Origin: Phylloscopus collybita
Lineage: Eukaryota; Chordata; Aves; Passeriformes; Phylloscopidae
NCBI GenBank assembly: GCA_027886175.1
Contig: JAJNNQ010000006.1
Span: 9,672,001-9,736,000, forward strand
Length of the DNA: 64,000 nt
Direction of reading: 5' to 3'
The notes under the pieces were generated by a model that made no database searches, was not told where the DNA came from, and was given only the letters and a program-made list of their open reading frames with translations. Below, in pieces: positions 12,228-24,934 of the stretch. The translations under genes were made by a program, and so were the position numbers. Every line of letters starts with the position of its first letter. Position 1 is the stretch's first letter.

Positions 12228-12539
12228 TTATAACATCATGTGAGAGACTGGACTATGACTCAAAATAAAATTGTCCATTTGTGGAGGCACCAGGATGCTT
12301 CGCTGAGGACAGGTTTGCAACTTCCTGAGGAGAAGGAGGTGAGGTTTTGGGTGTGTGATGGCAAACCTCTGGTCTGCACAAGACAGAGGGGGTGAGCTTG
12401 TCCCAGGCAGAGGCTGCAGACCAGGCTTTGAGGCCAATAGAGGCAGACCCTGTGGCGACAGGATGGTGCCTTTCATCATGCCAAATTGCCCCCTCTTACT
12501 CACCACTCTCTTTCCCCCTCTACTGATGTGAGAGGAAGC
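12228..12539 (+). mobile_element. Endogenous retrovirus internal 3' remnant, family B, copy 1
   Basis: GC-richer sequence directly upstream of the family B LTR. It ends in a purine-rich tract (GATGTGAGAGGAAG) at the place where a polypurine tract sits before a 3' LTR. Part of it (around 12461-12485, GGATGGTGCCTTTCATCATG) is alignable with 59831 onward, upstream of the second copy (GGATAGTGTTTTTTATCATG). No open gag, pol or env frame can be read. The left limit is set by composition and is approximate. Confidence 0.55.
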
Positions 12540-13114
12540 TGTTATGTCTTAGAACGTGTCATAAACCATCAAAGGCCCCTAAAAAGCCCCCAGACTCATT
12601 TCTGAACCCTTCTACCAGAGGCCTGCACGTAATCAAAAGACAATGTAAAACTCCCTCCCTCTCCCAGGTGAGGTGCTTGGACATGTCCACCTGAACCTCA
12701 GTGTATATTAACCCACTAGCTTTGTATTTGATGGGCTTTTCCCCCACTTCTGACAGATCCTTCGATCATCACTTTGACCTGTGGCAACAATCAATGGCAC
12801 CTATAATTAATCCATGAGTGGTGATTATGTATCTTTCTACTCCTACACTTCTTTCTCTTTGTTCCTTTCTTTTCCCTACATTTTCTTAAAGTGAATGATA
12901 GTTTTATGCTTTCATATTGCCATTACTACAGATAATTATAACCAAAATGGCTATATATCTGCTTTCCATTTCAATCAAATTGTTCTAAAATAAACCCTAC
13001 AGATATATATATTTCCAAATACCAATTATTCGGTGTCACTTCACTGTAATCCACCCCGAGGGATCTATTAACAAGAACACAGGTTACCCTCACTTTCAGT
13101 AGCAGGTCATAACA
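12540..13114 (+). mobile_element. Endogenous retrovirus LTR, family B, copy 1 (3' LTR)
   Basis: A 575-bp LTR with matching inverted ends, TGTTATG at 12540 and CATAACA at 13108-13114. It carries an AATAAA signal at 12989-12994. It aligns along its length with 59991-60538: shared blocks include CTTCTACCAGAGG, AGACAATGTAAAACT, CTAAAATAAACC, TAATCCACCCC and GGGATCT. No target-site duplication is expected at its left edge because retroviral internal sequence lies there. The copies differ by many substitutions and small indels, so the insertions are old. ERVL-like by general appearance, but this is not certain. Confidence 0.8.
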
Positions 13115-15617
13115 CATCACAGAATCTAAAATATAAAGAAAAAATAGTTTTAGAGTAAACATTTTAAAAATTTTGTATTACGTGTTTTTGAAAATCTGCA
13201 GTAGATTTTTCAGATACAGATAACACAGTTCTTTTAATTCTGAAAATATGTATCACATTGGAAAGTAAAATAGAAAATAGCTGAAAATAAATATGATTGT
13301 TTGGGGACGTAAGCCTGAACTGAGTGATGAAATTTGTATTAGTGAAGGAGTGAAACTTCTATTCATGGTTCATCACTCTCAGGAGTGTCATTTATTGCAT
13401 AATTACAACCATCTTCCCTCTATGCTAGTTTATTTTTAACTATTCAAAGACTGCAGCTGTTTCTTTATCATTACAACTGTCAATATTTTTCTCTACTTTT
13501 ATGTGCTACCTTCAAGAAAGAAGTAATAAATTTATCAGTTTAGGAGTGGGAGTAAGAGCTGCTTTTTGTTTTTAAAATAAAACAACATATTTAGATCCAT
13601 ATATAATTTTTAGTTAAAGACAATGATTTGTTTCAATTAGTGATGCTTCTTGCTGACAAAATAAATACTGTTTCTTGAAGCAAAGGCTATGTAAAGATTA
13701 CTCTGTTTTACATGTTACTCTTCCTTTTGTGTACAGATAAATAATTAAATAGCTTAGACAAATAGGGGAGTACATGTACAGTTATGGATAGTGACAGAGA
13801 TTATGCTCCAAAAATACAAAGTATGAGAGTGCCATCTTCTGGAAATAATATTTTTAGACTTTTCATTTCAATTTAATTCTTGGCTTACAAGAAGTATTAG
13901 TTAAAGATTAATGATGTTTACTTGCCTGTTTGCCCTGTGTTTCCCTTTTCATTTATCTATGCTGGTTTTAAAGTTAGTAGTTCCTCTACAATCTCTTTTC
14001 TATACAAGGGCCAGGAATTGTGAAAGTGTGAATTTAATAATCAGAGTTTAGGTTTTCAGGTTTACAAGTAGTTGTATAATCCCCAAGGGTTAAAACAATC
14101 TGCACAGTAACCTCTTAAAAGAACCAACTTTATCTGATTCTAAGAAGTTTTAATCCTTTATCTTAATAAGCTTTGACAAACTATAAAATAAAATGAGACT
14201 TACTTCTCACCGTTCTCCGAAATTTTAAGCTAAATGACTTTCTCTCTTTAGCCTATTCTACACTGGCAGCAAATCACTGATTGTTACAATATGAAACTAT
14301 TTGTTTCTCAGAGTCAGACACACACACACACAAACACTCCACACACAAGGTCTTCAGAGCCTTAGAAGAATTTTACAAGGAAAATATTTTGGTCTACTAT
14401 TTCCTCTTCTAAATATATATCTAATTTCTAGTAACTCTGATAAAAATATTCTAGTCAAGGCACCTCTATTTCTGATAAAAATAATGAAATACAGCTAATT
14501 TCAATCCCAGCTGTTTACAAAGTAACCCCTATGCTCCATAAACATAGACAAATCATAGACCCTGTAATAGCACAATTATTCTTGACTTACAGAAGTCCTT
14601 GTATCCCCAAAATGTGCATTGAAAACACATGTTAAGGGTGGGCACTGTCTGGGAGTTAGACCTTGGGGAAGTGGTGTGTAAAACACTGTCTTACCTTCTT
14701 GCCTTGGAACCCAGTAAAATCAAATCTCACCTGCTGTACTTCAAATGGGATTTTTCTGTCTGTGTTTATTTTATATATATTTTTTCAGTCCCCAGCCTTC
14801 ATTTTTCATGTCATTTTTCGTATTGCTGCTACCAAAACCAATAATCGTTTGTCCTGCATCACACTCATTCTTTGTGCTCTTAAAAGCCTCTGAAATGAAA
14901 TTCCCTTTCTTCTCTGCTCTTACCTTCCCAGATTAAATATACCTATTTGTCATCCTTCCAAGCTTTCTACTTTCTATTGTCAACAGTCACTCCACCCTTT
15001 TAGACCTTCTGTCCCAGAGGGATTTCCACTTTGACCAGATCTTATTTTCCGTTCAGCTAATCAAAAGTGTGCTCCACATCTTCTTTCAGGAAGCTTTTAA
15101 AACATGTTCTTGTAACTTTTGTAGATAATTCTTTCTTCTCAGCTAAGCATCAAGATAAGAAAAACTTAAATAAATTAAGACTTTCCAAATAGGTTTTAAT
15201 CAGAATAAAATTTATGTACGTATAAGTTTTTCAAGGTTCTCATCAGTATATGTATTACAACAGTTCTTCACCTCTTATCAAATGTCAAGTCCTTTACATT
15301 GTTTGAGTTGTTAATATGAATGCTTGTATTGCTTTACTTTCTATTTTTCAATTGCAAATTACATTTTGTGGTGTTTCTGCCAGCTGTTAATATCAATTTG
15401 GAAAATTTCAAGTCTCACTACTGTACTCTTGTATACCAACAATATGAAATTACACTGTTATTAGCATTCACAAAACAGAAGTCTAGAAAACTGTCACTCT
15501 TAAGCACAGATTTTTTTTTTCTGTCTTGTCACTGTCCCTCTATGGACGGTGGAAACAAATTAAAAGGCTCCTGCACAGAATTTGGAGAGGACCCAAGAAC
15601 TATAAGAATGTTAAGAC

Positions 15618-15638
15618 TATATATATATATATATATAT
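15618..15638. repeat. (TA)n microsatellite
   Basis: About 21 bases of alternating TA without interruption. Confidence 0.9.
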
Positions 15639-15840
15639 GGATGTAAACACATTACAGTACTATAAAATCTTTTGTAGATACATAAAACTCTTTTATTGCT
15701 CTAGCACTTTAATATTTTAAAACAGAAAATTAGATTAAGCAATTCAGAGAAATATTTTGCAATACTAAAGAGTGCAATGGGAACATTGATCAGACTAAAT
15801 GGTAATTTCTTTGCCCAAAAACTTCCTACAGTCTCTTATT

Positions 15841-15884
15841 AATATAATATAATATAATATAATATAATATAATATAATATAATA
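15841..15884 (+). repeat. (AATAT)n microsatellite
   Basis: Nearly nine perfect copies of the five-base unit AATAT, ending before GCGTAAG. It lies about 80 bp from the left edge of the minus-strand LTR. Confidence 0.9.
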
Positions 15885-15961
15885 GCGTAAGAGGATGTTA
15901 TTAGACAAAGTGAAAGATACATGCTAAAACATGTTAAAACAAAAAAGGCTTATTTACTTTG

Positions 15962-16349
15962 TGTCGCTGTGGGACACAATGAAGGAGACACGGACTCATT
16001 CAGAAGGCTGTGTGGACTCCTAAGGAGGAGCTGCCAGGTTTATTTTCCAAAACTATTTTATACCTTTTACAAATGTGCCCACCTTAGAGGTGGGACTCCT
16101 GGAACTGTTGGTCACTCGCAGAGACCATTACGCGAAGTCCCTCCCATGGGAAAGCGTGTGGAAAACATCTTAAGTTTACAAACAGCGTGACCTTCTCCAA
16201 GAATTTTGTCTTGGGAGCAGAACTCCCAAAAACCGAAACATGACAGGCATAAACCGTGGCAACAACTTTGTTATTCTAAGGCCAAGGATTTTAGGCTGAA
16301 CTCTGCAACTGCATAGACTATGAACGAAATGGAGGAAAGGAGCCTAACA
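15962..16349 (-). mobile_element. Solo LTR of betaretrovirus-like (ERVK-type) layout
   Basis: Read on the minus strand the segment starts TGTTAGGCTCC at 16349 and ends ...CAGCGACA at 15962, about 388 bp; the right-hand end could instead be 15960. It contains a TATA box (GGTATAAAATAG, core 16057-16062), followed only about 12 bases later by AATAAA (16039-16044). A poly-A signal packed between the TATA box and the RNA start is the arrangement known from betaretroviruses and ERVK LTRs. Internal sequence is absent on both sides, so it looks like a solo LTR. I could not find a clear target-site duplication. Confidence 0.72.
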
Positions 16350-16399
16350 GTGCTGGAAAAGAAATGAATGAATGAAACTTCTTCAGAGAGTTTTCCTTT

Positions 16400-16690
16400 A
16401 TTGTAAGAAATCATGTATCGCAGTCCCAAACCAAAATGAGAGTGCAGCAATCAAATAGACTTAGATACCAAAACACTTAAGTCACAGACATATAGGAAAT
16501 CAAGCTATATAACTTTGCTGTCCGGTACGGTTCAGGAGGAAGGTTGAGCAAGCCAGTTGGTCACCAGTGGTCAGTGGTCACCTAAGATGGCCAGTACCAT
16601 CTTAGGCCTGCACTATGGGGCCTGTTTGATGTCACTTCAGTGCCCTTTTTTACCATCTTACCAATCCTGCCTTAAGAATCACTAGTCTTT
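16400..16690. mobile_element. LTR-like segment between two LTRs
   Basis: A GC-richer stretch with a block shared with 7370-7420 (GACTTAGATACC...AAGTCACAGAC). It contains near-palindromic DNA (GGTCACCAGTGGTCAGTGGTCACC and the hairpin at 16581-16606). Composition and position within the LTR cluster suggest a retroviral LTR or its flanking internal remnant. Ends and orientation are not resolved. Confidence 0.4.
16581..16606. other. Perfect 10-bp stem hairpin in LTR-like DNA
   Basis: CCTAAGATGG at 16581-16590 is the reverse complement of 16597-16606, separated by CCAGTA. It contains AAGATGG/CCATCTT, the core recognised by YY1 in many LTRs, in both orientations. A regulatory role is inference only. 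Confidence 0.6.
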
Positions 16691-16946
16691 ACAGAACAAT
16701 TTTTTTTAATTTGTGTTTGTTTCTTTTCTTCTATCCTCTTATGGAGCTTTTTGTGGCTCCACATGGCTTCTTTATAAGCTTTTTTCATTTTATGGGTTTT
16801 TTTATTCCTGTCACCTTTTGAAAACTACACCAGTAAATATTTGTTTTGTTTCCAACCAAACGTGGTCCTTCTTAGAGGCCCTCAGAACAAAATCTTGAAG
16901 CCCATATTATGACCTAGCATACAATTTCTCCAATTTTAAAGTTATT

Positions 16947-17621
16947 TGTGAGTTTGCAAGAAATGTTTTATAAGCTTTAGTTATGAATATAGTATAGGTT
17001 TTTTATATTGTAAGTTTAGTATAGTTCGAACATCTTGAAAGGGCCTCTCGTCCTAGAATGTATTCTTATCATAGTTTGATAAGGGTTTCTAGGACAACTA
17101 GAGCCTCTGCCTGGAGACTCTTCTTTATTGGCTCCTTCTTGTTTCATCCTTGTGTTATGCATAATTTTCCCTTTGTCCATCATGGAATTCTTATCTTTAA
17201 GGTCCAAGAGCTTTGGCCACTAGTTGGCAAGACTCTTCTGAGACCACTCCCAAACCTGTATTGGATTTGTTAGAATTTAGGTAACTTAGTTGGCATGTAG
17301 TGTTTGGATTGTTTTATTGGTTTGTATAATTTTGTACCCACCTACCAGATTGTGTTGTACAAAACCGCCCTGCAGCCCAGGCTGGGGGTCTCTCTCGGAG
17401 GCACCCACCTGAGGCTGGGGGATTCCCTGACCTGCCCCCAAAAATAAAGTCTCTGTTTCCTGAAAGCCTCTGGAGAGTCCCCTCTTTTTACCACAGCCAT
17501 GACAGTGTGAGCCAAGTGCCTGTGAGCCAAGACCCCACAGACGAGTATTGCTGTATCGTATCAGAGCTGCTGGGAGCCCAAGCTGAACACCAAGCTGGGC
17601 CAGAACCAGGTACGCACTTCA
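16947..17621 (+). mobile_element. Endogenous retrovirus LTR, family A, complete copy
   Basis: Starts TGTGAGTTTGC at 16947, with the same left edge as the inverted copy at 1-494. It carries AATAAA at about 17443-17448 after a GC-rich region, then GTCTCTG and a U5-like region. The right end is less certain. CTTCA at 17617-17621 is followed by AGTATT, close to the AGTTATT that precedes the LTR, which would be a target-site duplication with one base lost. No primer-binding site or internal retroviral sequence follows, so this is probably a solo LTR. High similarity to the other copy indicates a fairly recent family. Confidence 0.78.
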
Positions 17622-18692
17622 AGTATTTCTGTTGACGTTGGAATGTTTTTCTATCTCAAACAATACTTTATCAAAACCTGGGTTATCTGAAAATGTCAAT
17701 ATATCAATGTTTTCTATCTAGTCCCTTACTTAAAATATTAAGTATGGTCTCAGCACCCATACATTCAGAGTTTCACTGATAAATTCCCAGCAAAATAATT
17801 ATTTGCAGTTTTGCATAACCTCTATGTAAAACATTTTTTCCTCAAGTTTATCCACTTCTTTCTTTTGTGACACTCCTCAGACATGTTTAATGAAGTTCAG
17901 AGAGGTTTTCTAGACAAAACAATCAGCTGACAATGAAAAAATCAAGTAATCAGGCACAGTCTATTTTTAAAATAAGTCTGTTGTAACTGCTGGTGCTGCA
18001 ACATTAAAAACCCTAAAGCTTTACCATGAACCTTGGGTTAAAATTCTGAGTAATAGTATCCTAAACTGAAAAAAATCGCTGAGTTTGCAAGGTATTTCAC
18101 CTAAAGCTGTCAAAACATTTTGAAAATCCTGCCCCTAATATATAAATTTTAATTGGTTCTATATTTTTATAAGTCCAAGATTTAAAAAATAATAACAAAA
18201 CAACATTTTAGAGTTATTACAATTATAAAAATCTGACAATTTATCACCTTTAAACATTCAATGTGACACAAACATGAGAAACAAATTTGGTGAGACAATA
18301 TAGCGTATTTAAAAGTCAAGCTACAAAATAGTAATGGACAAGCAAGACCCTTTAGCTGCAACTAACGCACTGTCCACATGTCAGGTTAGAATTTTTTTTT
18401 TTTAACTTGACTTTCATAGTTTGACACTGACTTACCTGGATGTCAAATTTAATTATACCAAAGAGAGGAAATACTCCTAAGTAATAGTGAATGGGTCTAT
18501 CTTATTTTTTAAAAAAAAACCATGCCTAATTAGGTAGTTACAATAGAAGAAGACTTTTTTCCTTTATCATCCACAGGTAAAAATATGCAGAGTCTATGAA
18601 CTTAAGATGAACTTTGAATCTTTATACATGCAGAGAATAAAATAGCTATAAAGATTTAAAGTTTCTCACAGGAAGTGCTCTCCTTTTCATTA

Positions 18693-18715
18693 TTTGTTTG
18701 TTTGTTTGTTTGTTT
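18693..18715 (+). repeat. (TTTG)n microsatellite
   Basis: Nearly six copies of TTTG without interruption. Confidence 0.85.
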
Positions 18716-21700
18716 CACCCAAACCAATACCTCTTTCTGTCTAAGCAATAGCTAAGTAAGAAATGTCAACATAGGTACATATTGCCACAATAGTAGTTTA
18801 AATGAGTAGCTATAAGAATTTTAAAAATCCAGAAGTTATTTTATGCATCAAGGATGAGAACAGGAGAGAGATCTAAATTCACTTATGCTGAAATATTTTC
18901 ACATACATCTACCAGTAAGACATCTTCACTATACCTTTGAAAACAGGCTTCAATAAAGAAATCTGAAAGGTTCTATGAAGGATTGTTTTTCTGGTCCATA
19001 GCTCAAGAATACAGCTTTGAAAATGCACACAGATCTGCATGGTCAAAACTAAAGAAAACACCCATTTAGTATTCTAAATATGAAATTAGTCATTTCTGGG
19101 TATAGGTACTCTACATAAAGAAATGCTAAAGTATAATTCCTCCTTTTCAGCATGTTGTTAGACAATCAATTGAAGAAGGTTAAATAAGCAAATAAATAGA
19201 CAAATAAATATAGGTGGTTTCTCTGAAGACATCTGTAATGAATCAGGATACAATGAAACTGTAGTAGGCAATGAATTATAGGCAGAAGTATTCTTAATAG
19301 TTTTTTTAGTATTTTAACTTTGGCTGAGACCTTACAAAGAAGATATCAGAGGTCATCCCTGTAGATAAGGACATGGGATTAAATGCTGATGTTAGGTTAC
19401 TCAATTAAATAATGTGAGTTTCTGAACTTTCTAATGTTCTTTGTAACAGGAAAAGTAAAATGAATAAATAAGCTTTATTTATGGAGTTATTTGGAAGCTA
19501 AATAGTTAATTTGTCTAACAGGAGTCATACCTTGAAGAGTTCGGTGTCTGATATATGTACGTAAACTCAGTTTATTTTTTTTTTTTTACTATTTTAAATT
19601 CTATAAAATCTCAGCCACACTAGTGAAAAGGAAGAAAGGACAAACACATGGGCTTGCTTCATGGACTTCTCTTCCCCTAGCCACCAGAAATTTTTCCACG
19701 CTTTGTGACACCTTGTCATAACAGCATAATATAACTATCTTCATTTCTTAGAGCAATTGTTCAAAACTCCCCTTGACATACCAGAAAATTTCTTGGCAAA
19801 TTACTATTAACTCAGCAGAACTTACCTAATTTTAATGAATATGAAAATAATTTGAAACCTAAAAGGAATGCTTTGGTTTTTTCTTTCAGTTTATTTTATG
19901 TTTCCAAGATCTTCAAGCGTTCATTTTTTCCAAGAAATAATATTCTTTTAATGAGTAATATTTATTTTATTCTTGACAATTCATTTGTTTATAATGTGCT
20001 CTATTTCTCTAATATATCTGTAAGAAATACCTACTAGGTGAGACAGTGAAAAAAAGTTGATAGAACTACAAAAAAGTTCAGTCAAATTATTAACTGAAAA
20101 AGAAGGTTTGAAGGTAAATTGATAACAATTTATAAATACCTTAAAAGAAAGAAAATATGAAGTATTAAATGAGTCTTTGTTTTAATGATGAAGAAAATAA
20201 CAGAAAACAGTGGAGTAACATGAAAAAAAGATTACTTTCAACTGCAAAAAGGATTAAAAAGGATATGGATAACTTGAAATAATAGTAGTCCTTAATAGTA
20301 AAAATTGTGAAAGATTAATATGGAAAGTACTGAACTGTTCACATCTTTACGTCTAGATAAATGTCCTTTTGAAATACAGGTTTAATGAAATAAGTTATTG
20401 TGCTCAGTGTGGGAATAAATGGATAGAATACTTTGTGATATAGGAGGTCAAAGAGATGATCTAATGAAACTTCTTGTCCTAAAATATGTGAAACTCTGAA
20501 GAGGTAACCGATAAACCATGTGGTGACAACTTTTTTCTGTCCAACTCAGCCATTTATATGCAGTTACTTCTCCAAGAAAAGAGAACACACTCCACAGTCT
20601 TGTCTTTCCCTGTCTTTTGCATAGTTTAATCTACTTCTGAAGGCTAAATTCAGTGTAGGCTAAATTCAATTGTGCCTTGGTAGAGGGAAAAATCCTGAGT
20701 ATCTGAAGCTTTATTAATGAAGGAACAAAAAGAAGCTTAATAAACATAATCTCCCAGAACCTGATTCTAAAACTCCAAGGTTAATTGCCTTTATAAACGT
20801 CTCAGATCTGCAGAAATTGAGATAAATTGGCTTATTTTTGCCAAACAAACAAACAAAATACAAATTATCATTAACGTATTGACAATATTGGAACTAGTGA
20901 ATTAAAGGTAGCATTCTGCTCTCAGAACCTGCCATATTGGTAATACCAATCCAAATAACATTGGAATATTTTTTAATCAAATATCCTCATCTCTGATTTG
21001 AGCCACAACTAATGCAGGAAAGTCCTGTGGTGTGCTGTGCATAATTTATTGCCAAGATTAACAGAGTGATTCCTGTAGAACTTACCTCCAAACACATGTA
21101 TCAGCCTACCTCCAAAGACCACACTGATCTTATAGAGCAGCTTGGTTGGGCACAGAACACTGATAACAGAATTTTTTCATAATTTTTCAACACAACACCA
21201 TAAAAATGCATATCCTTACAGTGAGTTTGGGGACAAGTCACTAATCATCCCATTTAGACAGTATCTTATCTTAGTAGCTGGCAACATTATTCCTTTACTT
21301 CTTAGATTGAGATGATTGTGTTAAAAATAGTTTAATTACATGTTTTGAGTATTGTTTAAAGCATTGCACGAAATGTTTTTTGTCATCCATGCTATACACT
21401 ATAATTGTCCCTGGACTTGCAGACTCCTTGGTTCTATAATGTTATATAAGACTTTTACATTCCTTCTTGCTTTTTTTCTGAATCAAAATACTAATCTGAA
21501 AAGATATAAAAAAGATTTCATAGCATTTAAGTTTGTAATAGGAACAATCTAATAAAAAAAAATTCTTTATCTATTGATTCTGTCTACCTTTCTTTTGCTG
21601 ATAAAGTCAGTACTGTTAGGGTTATTTTTTAACTTTTGGGTTTTTTATAAAATCTACACTTCAATGTGTTGGGGTTTTTTTTCCTTATCAGAAAACTGAA

Positions 21701-22838
21701 TAATCTGTATGTTGAACCAATTTTCACGACTGCTGTTTCATCAAGCTGATCTGCTAAACTGTGTTGCTCCTCAGTTCCTCTGTTCTGATACATATGCCTG
21801 GACTTTTCTAACCCATGCATGAATGGACGTAACCTTTGTTTAATTTAAATTGCAGCAGCGAAATAGAAAGAGCTTTAAAATTTAGGACACTTAGTAATGG
21901 ATGTCCAACAGTTAGGCAGCAGTTATCTGGTACATTTAAAACAGATGAGGATAAAAATAAAGATATTTCTCTGTTTCTGCAGTGACAAAGCTTTTTGTTA
22001 AGTCTCTTCTTCAAATAGGCTGTCTATATAGGGAGCACCTTAAAGCTTGTAACAATGAAAACTGAAGGAGAGGATACAAATAATTTAACCTATCCAAAAA
22101 GAAACAAAATCTTTTAACTTCTTTTAAAGTTCAGGTCTTAGGCTGAAAGATACCATGGGGAGATGACAGATTTGCTGCCACTGAATTAAATTAAGCACCT
22201 ATAAATTATATCACCTTGACTACACTTCTCTCCCAAATCCTCACATTGAAGGAAGATTCATTACAGAGTGTCAGCTTGACATGAATTTTAAATGAGTGAA
22301 TTCTCAACTAGTTAATTACAAGTAGAATCTAGTTCTTTGTGTTTCTGAAGCAACAAAGAATTACGTTACCCAAGCTTCTCTGAAATATAAAAGCTGTATT
22401 ATAAATTTATTAAAACTAGAAGCTCAAGCCAGCCTAACCAGACTTCCAGGATGACTGCTGAGAGAGGTGAGGTGACAGTGAGAAAAAACATACCTGAGAG
22501 ACATGTTCATGGATTGCATTGTCCACTGATCAGAATCAGATATTCTCAATGCAATACTTGAATCCTGTAAATTGGAAAATTCCTATGATCATGTCTACCT
22601 TGTTGAAGCCATAGTAAGGGAAATTTTGCTATCTCATTATTTTTGTTAGCATAATTATTAAGAAATAAAAGTGAAGACATTTCTGTTGTATATAGTTGGC
22701 CATATTAACTGGAGGATAAATAACTCATCAGGAAACTTGTATTTTTTTCATAACTACAGCCTAAAATGTTGTAATACAAAGACTATTTTAAAAATTAGAA
22801 ATATTTATTTTGCATATCGATATGGTACACTGGAGTGG

Positions 22839-22862
22839 TTTTTTTTTGGGGGGGAAGGGGGG
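22839..22862 (+). repeat. T-run followed by two G-runs
   Basis: About nine T, seven G, two A and six G in a row. A similar junction of fourteen T and eight G lies at 24935-24956. Such runs are prone to sequencing and replication slippage. Confidence 0.8.
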
Positions 22863-24934
22863 TGCTGCCTGTCAATATAACCATTACAAGTAATTTAGAA
22901 ATACCTTTGCAATATTTCCTATTTTGATTTATTAGTATTCAGAACAAGTTTTACTCTGATTAATCCTTGATGTAGGAAGCTAAGAAATGAAATATTAATA
23001 CAATCTGGGGATGTACTATAACTATATGTAATTCCTTTTTCCTAATTAGAAACTTGAACATTTTGTATAACAAGCTGCATTTTTCCTTACATGAGCTGGA
23101 TTTCAAAAATAGCTGCAAAAAGACCATCAATATGGAAAAATAAAAAAGTAGGGAAGAATTATGAATAATCACCTTCCAAAGTATTTAAAATAAAAATCAG
23201 GTGAAGAAGTAATGCACCAACATGCAATACTCTTTTTAAAATACATGAAGCACACTTCACACTGTAATTCTTCCTCATTCAGTATCTTTATAAAAAGACT
23301 TTGTAGAATATGACATTTTGGGTATACATCAGAAACGCAGGAAATCAATTCTCTAGGTACTAAAATCTGTTGTCTAGAAGGTGAAGACATGAGTGGAGTT
23401 TTGTATTTCACAAAATTAAAATATGTGATATTTTTATTTAACAAGTAAATATAATTTATCTCAAGAAATAGTCATTAAATATTGTTATGGTTTTAATATT
23501 TTTATATTATTATAATATGAAATGTATGTTATAAAATTTCATTTAGAGTGATAATTAAAAGAAGGATCATCCTTCTAGGTACATTCTGGAATGCCCCCCT
23601 GGAAAAATATCCTGGGGAGATGGGAACCTTCTGCTCACTAAATCCTTTCCACAGTTGCCTGACCATGCCTATTCCTTTGTTTGACACTGCCGGTCTTAGG
23701 GTTAAAACAAAGAAGGAAGACCATAATTTATTTCTGATTCCATTTCTAAGCCAATAAAGGATTCAAACCACTGGAGTCCTCAATAGGCTAAACTGCTATG
23801 TCGCTTTGGAAAAGGGGAAACCAAACTGCCACAAGCACTTGCAGAGTCTGCAATGGTGAGGAGTTACTTTAGATAAGAGATGGCCAGTCTTCACAGTTCC
23901 CACAGGCCTTAGTAAAGAAAAAAACATATTGAACTACTGAATTATTGAACACAACACCAATTATTGAAAATACCAGGGTTTTGTTTTTATGAATTCTCTC
24001 CTTTTTTTGAGTGTGTGTGAGCATTTGTGAGGTTGGTTTTTTTTTTAAAATTGAATATAAATCAAAAGGAGTTTTTTAACTGAACCTTCCTGAAAAATCA
24101 TAGAAGAGCTTTTACTCTTCTCTCTGTGTAAGTATAAACCAACTGATAAAGTTCCAGTGCAAGTGCAGAAATGTTACCCATTAATAGTTTAACAGCATAC
24201 TGGAGAAGATTCCCTTGTTTATTGGTCTACACACTCAGAGAATTCAGAGTCCTTGAAGACACTGACTTTGGACTAAATAAAAGATTTTAGGCACTTTTCA
24301 ATAAGTAACTACAACCTCAAAAAAATCCTTGTAGGTTTACTTATGCAACTTACACAACTTTCTCAACTGCTTCGAGAAAAATCAAACCCAATTTTAATCT
24401 TGAATGTGTTAAATGAAAGACTTCTACCTCAATATAAATATAAATTTATATTGACAAATTGAATAGCATGAAGAACAAAAAAAGCCAAACCAAAACCAAC
24501 AACACCAAACTCATTTCCCTTCATTAACAGCTGTGAACCTTTCTAATAATCAAGTAGCAGAATAGTTTGATAAGAAGAACAAAAGATTGTTTTGAAGTAT
24601 CATCATCATGTTAATGTAAATAGTGGTTGAAATGTATGGCACTTGGCAGTATTCTTCTGCAACAGTTGTTTGAAAAGAGCATGCCCTGTATCCATACTCT
24701 TAATCCATTTGAGGGAAGCTGTGCTGTTATGCAAAGTAGCTCATTTAATGAGAATTAAGACTTTTGAGAGTGAAATACTGACAGTATAATTGCTACCCCT
24801 TTTCTCATTTCTCAGAATCTCACTTTATTGAGATTTTCTAGCCTGTATAGAGCTAATATTTCTTGCCATTGGATTTGGACATGTTTTTCCTTTTTTAAAA
24901 AAAATTTTAATTTTAATTTAAAACTCTTAATTAA

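Larger units (their letters stand above)
13115..15961. other. AT-rich DNA with no gene seen; simple repeats near the right end
   Basis: Unique-looking sequence with short AT microsatellites at 15618-15638 and 15841-15884. The ORFs present are 60-108 codons long and run into these microsatellites or T-runs. No domain is recognised. Confidence 0.6.
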
